Origin: Clostridiales bacterium
GTDB lineage: Bacteria; Bacillota; Clostridia; Oscillospirales; Acutalibacteraceae
NCBI GenBank assembly: GCA_012728445.1
Contig: JAAYFA010000334.1
Span: 1-7,522 of the forward strand
DNA length: 7,522 bases
Direction of reading: 5' to 3'
Within the stretch, counting starts at the first letter, position 1, and every line of letters starts with the position of its first letter. The position numbers were made by a program, and so were the translations under genes. The notes under the pieces were generated by a model, which saw only the letters and a program-made list of their open reading frames with translations, searched no databases and had not been told where the DNA came from. This document shows, piece by piece, positions 1 to 6,510 of the stretch.

Positions 1-4
1 CTAA

Positions 5-52
5 GACGAAGAAGACGAAGACGAAGAAAACGACGAAGACAACGACGAAGAT
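5..52 (+). repeat. Imperfect GAC/GAA trinucleotide tract coding for Asp/Glu
   Basis: This is a run of GAC, GAA and occasional AAC codons, read in the frame of the downstream acidic ORF as an almost pure Asp/Glu stretch. The other two forward frames read as poly-Arg (ending at TGA 67-69) and Lys/Thr (ending at TAA 54-56). Purine-rich trinucleotide tracts like this are prone to replication slippage and to assembly or base-calling errors. Confidence 0.7.
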
Positions 53-106
53 GTAACCGTTACCGATGACGAGGATGGGTTACCGAATTTATTCAGCCTG
101 CGTCAA

Positions 107-460
107 ATGGCTATGGCACAACAGCAAGAGTTAACGGCTGCCGATACCCAAGCGGTTCACGATAGCAAGGATGAAGACTTTGAGAACAGTCTATCGGGAG
201 ATATTCGTGTTGGGAAAAACGATGAGGTCTCACAGGCGGATACAGTCGATGACGAAGATGTGACGGATGACGACGGCTTCAAAGTATACCTTGAGAACCT
301 TGATGCAGACGATGATATCTTATCAGGCAATTCGCACGAGGACTCAATCGAAAAGAGCAGCCTGTTTGAGACTGTTGAATATGATGACGATGACGAAAAG
401 GATGATAATGATAGCAAAGGTGATGGACAGCCGAGGTTTAAAGGTTTCTTCAAAAAATAG
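107..460 (+). CDS. Acidic C-terminal tail of a probable DivIVA-type cell-division protein (5'-incomplete or frame-disrupted)
   Basis: Seen: 117 residues from the first in-frame ATG, very acidic (about 37 Asp/Glu against 11 Lys/Arg) and apparently disordered, ending in a contrasting basic-aromatic tip (PRFKGFFKK). The same frame stays open and acidic back to codon 5-7, where a TAA lies at 2-4; the 34 residues from 5 to 106 include 18 Asp/Glu. No Shine-Dalgarno lies before the ATG at 107 or the one at 113, so 107 is only a nominal start. The protein probably begins upstream and is interrupted by a real or artefactual frame change in the GAC/GAA tract. Identity is inferred from position: in Clostridia, divIVA commonly precedes lspA and rluD, and DivIVA proteins there often carry charged tails. 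No DivIVA N-terminal domain is inside the window. The acidic linker could also belong to another division protein. The stop at 458-460 is 15 nt before lspA. Confidence 0.5.
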   Translation: MAMAQQQELTAADTQAVHDSKDEDFENSLSGDIRVGKNDEVSQADTVDDEDVTDDDGFKVYLENLDADDDILSGNSHEDSIEKSSLFETVEYDDDDEKDDNDSKGDGQPRFKGFFKK

Positions 461-475
461 GCACGAGGTATTTTA

Positions 476-958
476 ATGACCCGAATGATTATATTGGCAC
501 TTATTGCACTTTTGACCGTTATCGATCAAATTATAAAATTTTTTGTAATAAAAGACATTATGCCCATAGGAGAGCTACCCGTTTTAAACGGAATTTTACG
601 CCTTAGATATGTTGAAAACACGGGGGCCGTATTCGGTTCCTTGCAAAACAGCACAACGGTTCTCATTATCCTCACATCTGTGATTCTTGTTGCCTGTATT
701 TTCTTATTAATGAGTAAAAAAATTGACAACAAATTTCTATTCTCAAGTTTATTACTCATTGTTTCGGGTGGTATAGGCAACCTTATCGATAGAATAGCAA
801 GAGGCTATGTTATCGATTACATTGAATTTTTATTTGTTAATTTCGCTATTTTTAATTTTGCCGACTGCCTTGTTACAGTCGGTGCATTTTCGATGATGGG
901 TTATTTGATTGTGGATTTAATCAGAGACTTAAGAAAGGCTAAAAATGAAGAGCTTTAG
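476..958 (+). CDS. lspA: Lipoprotein signal peptidase (signal peptidase II)
   Basis: LspA is a membrane aspartyl protease that removes the signal peptide of prolipoproteins after diacylglyceryl transfer to the lipobox cysteine. The 160 residues match the family's usual length (about 150-170). Four hydrophobic membrane segments are visible, near residues 4-25, 60-79, 87-104 and 130-150. Conserved signatures are D17 in the first helix (VIDQIIKF), ENTGAVFG at 47-54, GGIGNLIDR at 98-106, VIDYIEF around D114 and FNFAD ending at D130. By comparison with solved LspA structures, D114 and D130 should be the catalytic pair. The ATG is preceded by GAGG at 465-468 with 7 nt spacing. The end overlaps the next gene by 14 nt, suggesting translational coupling. 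No protein in this window has a lipobox, so its substrates lie elsewhere. Confidence 0.96.
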   Translation: MTRMIILALIALLTVIDQIIKFFVIKDIMPIGELPVLNGILRLRYVENTGAVFGSLQNSTTVLIILTSVILVACIFLLMSKKIDNKFLFSSLLLIVSGGIGNLIDRIARGYVIDYIEFLFVNFAIFNFADCLVTVGAFSMMGYLIVDLIRDLRKAKNEEL

Positions 959-1859
959 CTTTACTGTTGAGGGCGAGTCGGCGGGGCAAAGAATTGATAT
1001 GCTGATCTCCGAATTATATAAAGATTTTACCCGTAACCAAATACAAAAAACGATTGAGCAGGGAAATGTGACGGTTGACGGAAAAACGGTGGATAAAAGT
1101 TTCAAACCGACCACGGGAAGTCTTGTTGTGTTTTCTGTTCCAAATACGCATAGGTTATATGTGGTTGCACAAGAAATACCGCTTGATATTAGATTTGAAG
1201 ACGCTGATTTACTTGTCGTTAACAAACCCAAGGGTCTGGTGGTTCATCCGGCGGCAGGCAACCTTGACGGCACGCTTGTCAATGCCCTCATGAATCACTG
1301 CAAACACAATCTTTCCTCCATAAACGGCGATATCCGTCCGGGCATTGTCCATCGCATTGACAAAGATACCAGCGGTTTGCTTCTTGTTGCAAAAAACGAT
1401 TTTTCTCACAAATCTCTTGCAGCTCAACTTAAAGAGCATACAGTTTTGCGTGAATACAGAGCTGTTGTCTACGGATGCTTAAAAGAGAATGAAGGGAAAA
1501 TTGATTCGCCGATAGGTCGGAACACGAAAGACCGAAAGAAAATGTGCGTAACCCAAAAGAACTCTAAAAATGCTATAACGCATTATACGCTCATCGAACA
1601 ATTGGAAGGGTTTTCCTATGTTAGTGCCAGGCTAGAGACGGGAAGAACGCACCAGATAAGAGTTCACATGGCGAGTATAGGACATCCGGTTGCCGGTGAC
1701 TTGGTTTACGGGCCACATAAGGGAATTCGATATTTAAACGGACAGTGCTTGCACGCAGCCCTGCTTGGGTTTAAGCACCCTCGTGACGGGAGGTATATCG
1801 AAATAGCGGCAGAGCTACCGGAATATTTTGAAGACTTCCTAAGGAGGATAACGAATTAA
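945..1859 (+). CDS. rluD: RluA-family 23S rRNA pseudouridine synthase, RluD type
   Basis: It isomerises specific uridines in 23S rRNA to pseudouridine. The 304 residues fit the RluD subgroup. An N-terminal S4 RNA-binding domain occupies roughly residues 14-60 (GQRIDMLIS through VTVDGKTV). The catalytic domain follows, with VVNKPKGLVVHP at 91-102 and the family signature HRIDKDTSGLLLVAKN at 136-151, in which D139 is the catalytic aspartate. LETGRTHQIRVHMASIGHPVAGD at about 230-252 is the other diagnostic block, given here only for position. The C-terminus has the usual LHAALLGFKHP segment. The start lies inside lspA, with GAAAGG at 933-938 about 6 nt upstream. Its TAA shares one base with the next ATG. 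In Bacillus the equivalent gene (ylyB), next to lspA, is an RluD-like paralogue, so the exact uridine target is not certain. Confidence 0.94.
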   Translation: MKSFSFTVEGESAGQRIDMLISELYKDFTRNQIQKTIEQGNVTVDGKTVDKSFKPTTGSLVVFSVPNTHRLYVVAQEIPLDIRFEDADLLVVNKPKGLVVHPAAGNLDGTLVNALMNHCKHNLSSINGDIRPGIVHRIDKDTSGLLLVAKNDFSHKSLAAQLKEHTVLREYRAVVYGCLKENEGKIDSPIGRNTKDRKKMCVTQKNSKNAITHYTLIEQLEGFSYVSARLETGRTHQIRVHMASIGHPVAGDLVYGPHKGIRYLNGQCLHAALLGFKHPRDGRYIEIAAELPEYFEDFLRRITN

Positions 1860-2692
1860 TGGCTTCATCAGCAACCAAAGATTTTTCCCGCTGGCTTGTT
1901 GTTTCCGATATTGATGGCACGCTCAACGATAAGTTTAGGCGACTTCCCGATAGAAATTTGAAAGCGATAGAGCGTTTTGTTGTTGAGCTTGGTGGTCATT
2001 TTACTTTGGCTTCCGGTAGAAGTGTGCTCTCTCTTAAAAAGCATTTTCATCGGCTGCCGATTAGCAATACCCCGGCAATCGTTTTGAATGGCGCCGGCAT
2101 CTATGATTACAGTTTAGAAAAAATGATTCACTTTAACGCAATAAACGAATCGGGACAAGAGATTGTTAGGAAGGTTCATGCCAAGTTCCCTTTTTTAGAA
2201 ATACAGATATGTACCATCGATCACATATATATGGTTAATGCGCGGGTTTTTGGTCCCGCAATAGTCGGCGCCGACAAACTGCCGAATAAACGCTGTAAAA
2301 AACTCGAAGAAGTCCCGACAAGCGCCTGGGGCAAAGTCATATTTCTGGGATTACCTCCAATAATCAAGCGTGTAATTGCATACGCACAGAGTTTAAATGA
2401 TGGAGAAGTACATTTTATGTCTTCTTCGGTTGTCACGTATGAAATGCTTGCCAAGGATACCCATAAAGGCACAGCGGTAAAAAAGCTTGCAGAGATACTG
2501 AACATTGAATATGAACACACGGCTGCTATCGGGGACTTTTTTAATGATTATGATATGCTACGCTCCGTGTTTTTACCCGCCGCGTGTAAGCAAGCACCGA
2601 AAGAAATTCATGCTATTGTAAAGTTCCACGCATGCCATTGCAACCAAGGAGCCGTTGCAGACTTTTTAGAATACATTGAAAGAAATTATTAA
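1859..2692 (+). CDS. Cof-type HAD-superfamily (IIB) phosphatase
   Basis: This is a predicted cytoplasmic Mg2+-dependent phosphatase, probably acting on sugar phosphates or related small phosphate esters. All four HAD motifs are visible in its 277 residues: motif I SDIDGTL with nucleophile D17 and acid/base D19; motif II ASGRS with S52; motif III lysine K203 in HKGTAVKKL; and motif IV GDFFNDYDM with D226 and D230. The long insert between motifs II and III (about residues 60-200) is the C2b cap typical of Cof/YidA proteins. The ending GAVADFLEYI also fits. A strong AAGGAGG at 1841-1847 lies 11 nt before the ATG, which overlaps the rluD stop by 1 nt. The C-terminal region has an unusual Cys/His cluster (FHACHC, about 256-261). 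Transketolase genes just downstream make a sugar phosphate substrate plausible, but the family is promiscuous and the substrate cannot be read from sequence. Confidence 0.92.
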   Translation: MASSATKDFSRWLVVSDIDGTLNDKFRRLPDRNLKAIERFVVELGGHFTLASGRSVLSLKKHFHRLPISNTPAIVLNGAGIYDYSLEKMIHFNAINESGQEIVRKVHAKFPFLEIQICTIDHIYMVNARVFGPAIVGADKLPNKRCKKLEEVPTSAWGKVIFLGLPPIIKRVIAYAQSLNDGEVHFMSSSVVTYEMLAKDTHKGTAVKKLAEILNIEYEHTAAIGDFFNDYDMLRSVFLPAACKQAPKEIHAIVKFHACHCNQGAVADFLEYIERNY

Positions 2693-2700
2693 TTGAAAAT

Positions 2701-2707
2701 GGGAGGT
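2701..2707 (+). promoter_or_regulatory. Ribosome binding site that decides the transketolase start
   Basis: GGGAGGT is an excellent Shine-Dalgarno. It overlaps the upstream GTG at 2706-2708, which therefore cannot be the initiation codon it serves. It sits 7-8 nt before the in-frame TTG at 2715, the best start, and is too far from the ATG at 2724. Confidence 0.8.
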
Positions 2708-2714
2708 GACTGTT

Positions 2715-3557
2715 TTGGACGAAATGGTCAAAAAACAGTTAAAAATCACAGCTTGTAAGGTTCGAATAGGCGCTATAGAAGCAGTTTACAATGCTAAATC
2801 CGGTCATCCGGGCGGCTCGCTGTCGATTGCGGATATTTTGACATATCTGTATTTTCATCGGATGAATGTAGATGCAAAAAATCCTCAATGGGAAGACCGC
2901 GACCGTCTGGTATTATCAAAAGGTCATGTATCACCGGGACTTTATTCTGTGCTCGCTTTAAAAGGCTTTTTGCCGGTGGAAGAGTTAATAACTTTCCGAA
3001 AAAGCGACTCCATGCTTCAAGGTCATCCGAATATGCACATGACACCCGGTGTGGATATGAGCACAGGTTCCTTAGGACAGGGGTTTTCGGTAGCTGTTGG
3101 TTTGGCGCTCGGCGCAAAAATCGGGGGTAAAAATTTTAGAACTTATGCGATTTTAGGCGACGGAGAGATCCAAGAAGGACAGATTTGGGAAGCGGCAATG
3201 TATGCCAGCGCAAAACACCTGGACTCATTAACCGCCGTGGTTGACAACAACGATCTGCAAATTGACGGCTCTATAGAGGACGTTAATTCGCCTTACCCGA
3301 TACCGGAAAAATTCGAAGCTTTCGGGTGGAATGTTATCGAGATTTGTGCGCACGATTTCGATGAAATTGATGCGGCTTACAAAGCGGCCGAAAAGTGTAA
3401 GGGTAAACCGACGATGATAATTGCAAAGAGTATAAAAGGCAAAGGCGTTTCTTTTATGGAAAACAATTATAAGTGGCATGGTTCGGCGCCGAACGCCGAA
3501 CAGTATGAGCAGGCAATGCGAGAACTGAATGCCGAGCTTGCAGAATTGGAGGCATAG
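2715..3557 (+). CDS. Transketolase, N-terminal (thiamine diphosphate-binding) subunit
   Basis: This is the pyrophosphate-binding half of a split transketolase, which transfers two-carbon ketol units between sugar phosphates in the non-oxidative pentose phosphate pathway. The protein is 280 residues from the TTG start. Substrate- and cofactor-binding histidines are visible in SGHPGG (about 31), SKGHVSPG (71), QGHPNMH (104) and KWHG (255). The ThDP/metal motif runs from GDGEIQEG (148-155) to the NN pair about 28 residues later. D115 and the STGSLGQG loop (about 116-123) are also typical. It stops where the PP domain ends, and the complementary half starts 6 nt later, so the two form one heteromeric enzyme, as is common in Clostridia and archaea. 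The TTG start is chosen because GGGAGGT at 2701-2707 is correctly spaced for it; a GTG nine bases upstream overlaps that site. Confidence 0.95.
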   Translation: MDEMVKKQLKITACKVRIGAIEAVYNAKSGHPGGSLSIADILTYLYFHRMNVDAKNPQWEDRDRLVLSKGHVSPGLYSVLALKGFLPVEELITFRKSDSMLQGHPNMHMTPGVDMSTGSLGQGFSVAVGLALGAKIGGKNFRTYAILGDGEIQEGQIWEAAMYASAKHLDSLTAVVDNNDLQIDGSIEDVNSPYPIPEKFEAFGWNVIEICAHDFDEIDAAYKAAEKCKGKPTMIIAKSIKGKGVSFMENNYKWHGSAPNAEQYEQAMRELNAELAELEA

Positions 3558-3563
3558 ATTATT

Positions 3564-4508
3564 ATGAATGAACTGATTAAAACCGCTACGCGTGACGCTT
3601 ATGGCAAAGCGCTGGTTGATTTGGGAAAAGTAAATGACAAAGTAATCGTTCTGGATGCGGACCTTTCGGCGGCAACAAAAACCATCATGTTTAAAAATGC
3701 ATATCCCGACCGTTTTTTTAATACAGGCATTGCCGAATGCAACATGATGGGCATTGCGGGTGGTCTTTCAACATTAGGCTACACTGTTTTTGCAAGCTCG
3801 TTTGCAATGTTTGCTGCAGGGCGCGCTTTTGAACAGGTACGCAACTCCTTAGGTTATCCACACTTAAACGTTAAGATTGGGGCCACACACGCAGGTATCT
3901 CCGTTGGAGAGGACGGTGCCAGCCATCAATGCAATGAGGACATTGCATTGATGCGGACAATCCCGGGCATGGTTATTATCAACCCTGCCGATGATGTGGA
4001 GGCACGTGCAGCTGTTTTTGCCGCTGCCGCTTATGAGGGCCCCGTTTATCTGCGTTTTGGCAGATTGGCGCTCCCGAGAATAAACAAAGAAGATTATGAT
4101 TTCGAAATCGGCAAGGCGGTTCACCTTTGTGAAGGCAAAGATGTTACCATTATTGCAACAGGACTTATGGTTAACGAAGCCTTAATAGCAAGAGAAAATC
4201 TTGCGAACATGGGGATTTCTGCCGCAGTTTTAAATATTCATACCATTAAACCGATTGACCGTGCTGCGATCATTGCCGCCGCAAAAGAGACAGGCGCAAT
4301 CGTTACAGCCGAAGAGCATTCCATTATTGGCGGGCTTGGCGGAGCAGTTACAGAGGTTGTATGCGAAAGTGTACCGGTCCCGGTGTTGAGAGTCGGTGTT
4401 GAGGATGTGTTCGGCCGTTCAGGTCCCGGTGCCGAGTTGTTACACATATACGGACTCGATGCAGCCAACATTGTTGAAAAGGTAAAGAACGTCATAGCAA
4501 TGAAATGA
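3564..4508 (+). CDS. Transketolase, C-terminal (pyrimidine-binding plus C-terminal domain) subunit
   Basis: This is the second half of the split transketolase and should pair with the preceding subunit to complete the ThDP active site at the interface. Of the 314 residues, about 5-168 form the pyrimidine-binding domain. It contains FNTGIAECNM, where E58 is the expected catalytic glutamate that protonates the ThDP aminopyrimidine, then SSFAMF (78-83), GEDGASHQ (115-122, with H121) and the IINPADD block (138-144). Residues about 182-300 form the transketolase C-terminal domain, with TAEEHSIIGGLGG and FGRSGPG visible. GGAGG at 3548-3552, inside the end of the upstream subunit, lies 11 nt before the ATG. 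The 6 nt gap implies coupled translation and equal subunit production. A DXS-like enzyme is less likely, because DXS is normally a single polypeptide and the paired halves match transketolase better. Confidence 0.95.
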   Translation: MNELIKTATRDAYGKALVDLGKVNDKVIVLDADLSAATKTIMFKNAYPDRFFNTGIAECNMMGIAGGLSTLGYTVFASSFAMFAAGRAFEQVRNSLGYPHLNVKIGATHAGISVGEDGASHQCNEDIALMRTIPGMVIINPADDVEARAAVFAAAAYEGPVYLRFGRLALPRINKEDYDFEIGKAVHLCEGKDVTIIATGLMVNEALIARENLANMGISAAVLNIHTIKPIDRAAIIAAAKETGAIVTAEEHSIIGGLGGAVTEVVCESVPVPVLRVGVEDVFGRSGPGAELLHIYGLDAANIVEKVKNVIAMK

Positions 4509-4536
4509 TACAAACTATGTGGTTTACAATAAAGTC

Positions 4537-4540
4537 GGAG
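4537..4540 (+). promoter_or_regulatory. Candidate ribosome binding site deciding the membrane-protein start
   Basis: GGAG at 4537-4540 lies 8 nt before GTG 4549-4551 and 11 nt before GTG 4552-4554. A second purine patch, GAGGG at 4543-4547, is too close to either codon to be preferred. The longer GTG start at 4519 has no Shine-Dalgarno in front of it. Confidence 0.5.
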
Positions 4541-4548
4541 TTGAGGGT

Positions 4549-6486
4549 GTGGTGCAACTGAAACATGACATCGGTATTGAAACTTCATCGGAAGAGTTGA
4601 AAACTAAAAAAACAACTCCAAAGAATGAAAATAGATATATCATTATAATCATCAGTTTAGTTGCAATTGCTGTTTCATCTTTGACTTTATTGTTTTTTTT
4701 CGCATCACAAACGCAGCAAAAAATTGACAGCTACTACGCAGTTGTTTTTTCAAGATCAGATGGAGATTATTTTAGCAGCAGCAAAGGCGGATTTGAATTA
4801 AACAACAGCGCCGTGAAAAAACCCATCATTACCAAAGACAGCAGAAAAGTTTTGTATTATACCGCCTCTAGTGGTGCTGGAGGCGCTGCCGCGGGCACTA
4901 CCGGCAACAAATTTGATTTACACTGCTGCGACCTCACCAGTAAAATTCAGATAAAAAAAGGCGGCTTTGTGGTTGATACGGGTATCGGCGGCGATATTAA
5001 GGTAAATGACGCAGGTCGTTTTCTTATTTACTCCAAGAAAAACGATTCAACCGGTGAAGTCGCTTTTTATCTTTCTGATTTAAAGAAGAAAAAGTCGACA
5101 AAATTTGAAAACAATATAAAGGAAATATTCCTTCTTTCGTCGGAGGAAGGAGTCTATTATACAAAAATCAAGGATTCTCAAACAGCTTTATATAAATACA
5201 CTTTTTACAACGAACCGCAGCTTATTGCGGAATCAATCAAAAAAGTTTCTTTTTTTTCGGAAAACAGAAAAGATTCATTACTGCTTGAAACATTTGAAGA
5301 AGATACGGTTTTGTTTGGTTTAAGTATCATTGACGGATTATCAGATATAAAAGTTGTCTCCACCGGCGTTACGCAGGTTCTTTATGAAAAGTTTGTTCCG
5401 GGCGGGAATCTGTATTTTTTCAAATCTAATCCGGCAAACACCGCTTGGGAAGAAATTATCACAGATGATTTAAAGGAGCAGGATGAACAAATAGCCCAGC
5501 CGAACACGGATGACTATACTTTTATTTTTGGCTATTCTTATCAATACAGAAAAGACGTAACCGTTTATCAAGAAAAAGTAAACAGAGACGAACTCAGGGC
5601 GTCTATCAACAGAACAGTCGCGTCAGATAACCTTGTATCGAAAGGAATGGATTGTTTTGCCTACAATTCCACAGGGACTGTCAAGGTTGCTGAAAGTACC
5701 GTACCGGAAAGGATATTTGCCGTGTCAGGCACAGCAGAGCCCGCAGTGGTTTTTGAAAGATATGACTACAAGAAAAGTGAACTTACTTTTTCAAAGCTTG
5801 CGAAAATGCTCGGTTCCAATGACATGGCCGGTGTAACGGATTACGCCGTGAATGCTGTAAAAACTGCAACTGCATCACAGGGAATTCATATTGCTTTTGC
5901 CGGGGACAAAGCCGGCGGCCAAAGCCTAAACATTAGCGGGGAGGAAGCACAAGGATGTGTCTTTGGCTTTTCGACAGAGAGCAAATCATTATTCGTCGTA
6001 ATGAAAGATGCTAAAGTCTTTGAATCGACATTTTTTAAATATGACAACAATAACGGAACTTTGTCAAAGCGAGAGGTTATTGATGTGAATATTTTAAGCT
6101 TTGATTTTGCCGGTGATTTTATCTGGTATCTCAAAACAGAAAAAGATGCAAACGAAGGGACTCTTTATTTGTATTCAAACGGTGCAAAAAAACAGGTGAT
6201 CGGTTCCGTATTTTCTTTCATTTGCTTCGAAAACGGTGAGACTTTAATATTCAGGAATAAAAAGCAAAATCAAAGCGACCTTTCCGCGGATATGTATATT
6301 TATAGTGGTGAAAGCTGTATTCTGATCGATGAAAATGTTGATCTACATCATTTACGGTATAAAAACGCCAAGGAATTAGCATATATTAAGAACTTTGACG
6401 ATGCAACCGGTGGTGATCTTTGTGTTTATGTTAGTGGAAAATCTGCCCTTGCTGCACAAGGTGCAAACGGAATTCTCTTGTTTTAA
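4549..6486 (+). CDS. Single-pass membrane protein with large extracytoplasmic beta-rich domain, function unknown
   Basis: I do not recognise this family. The protein is 645 residues from GTG 4549, or 655 from an unsupported GTG at 4519. A short charged cytoplasmic N-terminus (about 1-28, Lys-rich) precedes one strong hydrophobic helix (about 30-52, YIIIIISLVAIAVSS onward) with no cleavage site or lipobox. The remaining ~590 residues should lie outside the cytoplasm. That part is a succession of short alternating strands with polar turns (KVLYYTASS, GRFLIYSKK, GVYYTKIKD, LAYIKNFD), resembling irregular beta-propeller blades of the TolB/WD40-like kind; this fold is inferred from pattern only. 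A Gly/Ala/Thr run (about 108-119) and a Glu/Asp-rich linker (about 306-322) interrupt it. No enzymatic motif is visible. It follows the transketolase subunit by 40 nt with no terminator and precedes a DivIVA-like gene by 24 nt. The latter is the more likely functional partner. Confidence 0.85.
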   Translation: MVQLKHDIGIETSSEELKTKKTTPKNENRYIIIIISLVAIAVSSLTLLFFFASQTQQKIDSYYAVVFSRSDGDYFSSSKGGFELNNSAVKKPIITKDSRKVLYYTASSGAGGAAAGTTGNKFDLHCCDLTSKIQIKKGGFVVDTGIGGDIKVNDAGRFLIYSKKNDSTGEVAFYLSDLKKKKSTKFENNIKEIFLLSSEEGVYYTKIKDSQTALYKYTFYNEPQLIAESIKKVSFFSENRKDSLLLETFEEDTVLFGLSIIDGLSDIKVVSTGVTQVLYEKFVPGGNLYFFKSNPANTAWEEIITDDLKEQDEQIAQPNTDDYTFIFGYSYQYRKDVTVYQEKVNRDELRASINRTVASDNLVSKGMDCFAYNSTGTVKVAESTVPERIFAVSGTAEPAVVFERYDYKKSELTFSKLAKMLGSNDMAGVTDYAVNAVKTATASQGIHIAFAGDKAGGQSLNISGEEAQGCVFGFSTESKSLFVVMKDAKVFESTFFKYDNNNGTLSKREVIDVNILSFDFAGDFIWYLKTEKDANEGTLYLYSNGAKKQVIGSVFSFICFENGETLIFRNKKQNQSDLSADMYIYSGESCILIDENVDLHHLRYKNAKELAYIKNFDDATGGDLCVYVSGKSALAAQGANGILLF

Positions 6487-6492
6487 TTTTAT

Positions 6493-6501
6493 AAGAAGGA
6501 G
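6493..6501 (+). promoter_or_regulatory. Strong ribosome binding site of the DivIVA-like gene
   Basis: AAGAAGGAG is a near-consensus Shine-Dalgarno with 9 nt spacing to the ATG at 6511. It fixes the start of the last gene. It lies in the only non-coding stretch between the two genes, which contains no terminator hairpin. Confidence 0.85.
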
Positions 6502-6510
6502 CGACTGAAA

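Noticed and set aside
157..453. Minus-strand Ser-rich open frame opposite the acidic gene
   Set aside because: It is the antisense of GAC/GAA/GAT codons, which reads as Ser, Phe and Leu. It has no ribosome binding site and mirrors the composition of the real gene.
2706..4508. The two transketolase genes as one gene broken by a stop codon
   Set aside because: Each half covers complete domains, has its own Shine-Dalgarno and start, and split transketolase pairs are common in Clostridia and archaea. This is a normal architecture, not a pseudogene.
4505..4561. Tiny 18-codon frame starting at an ATGA overlap with the transketolase stop and ending inside the membrane-protein gene
   Set aside because: There is no well-spaced Shine-Dalgarno, no recognisable leader-peptide feature such as a run of one amino acid, and no attenuator hairpin. 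Most likely chance.
4690..4700. T8 run (and a second at 5250-5257) as possible terminators
   Set aside because: Both lie inside the intact membrane-protein frame, encoding Phe/Ser, and no GC-rich stem precedes either. They remain mild indel-risk spots only.
4595..4750. Membrane protein as a lipoprotein substrate of the LspA encoded here
   Set aside because: No lipobox cysteine follows the hydrophobic segment (it ends FFFASQTQ), so a retained signal anchor fits better.
461..6510. Intergenic promoters, riboswitches or terminators
   Set aside because: Every gap is 40 nt or less and shows only ribosome binding sites. No paired -35/-10 boxes or structured leader could be supported by eye.
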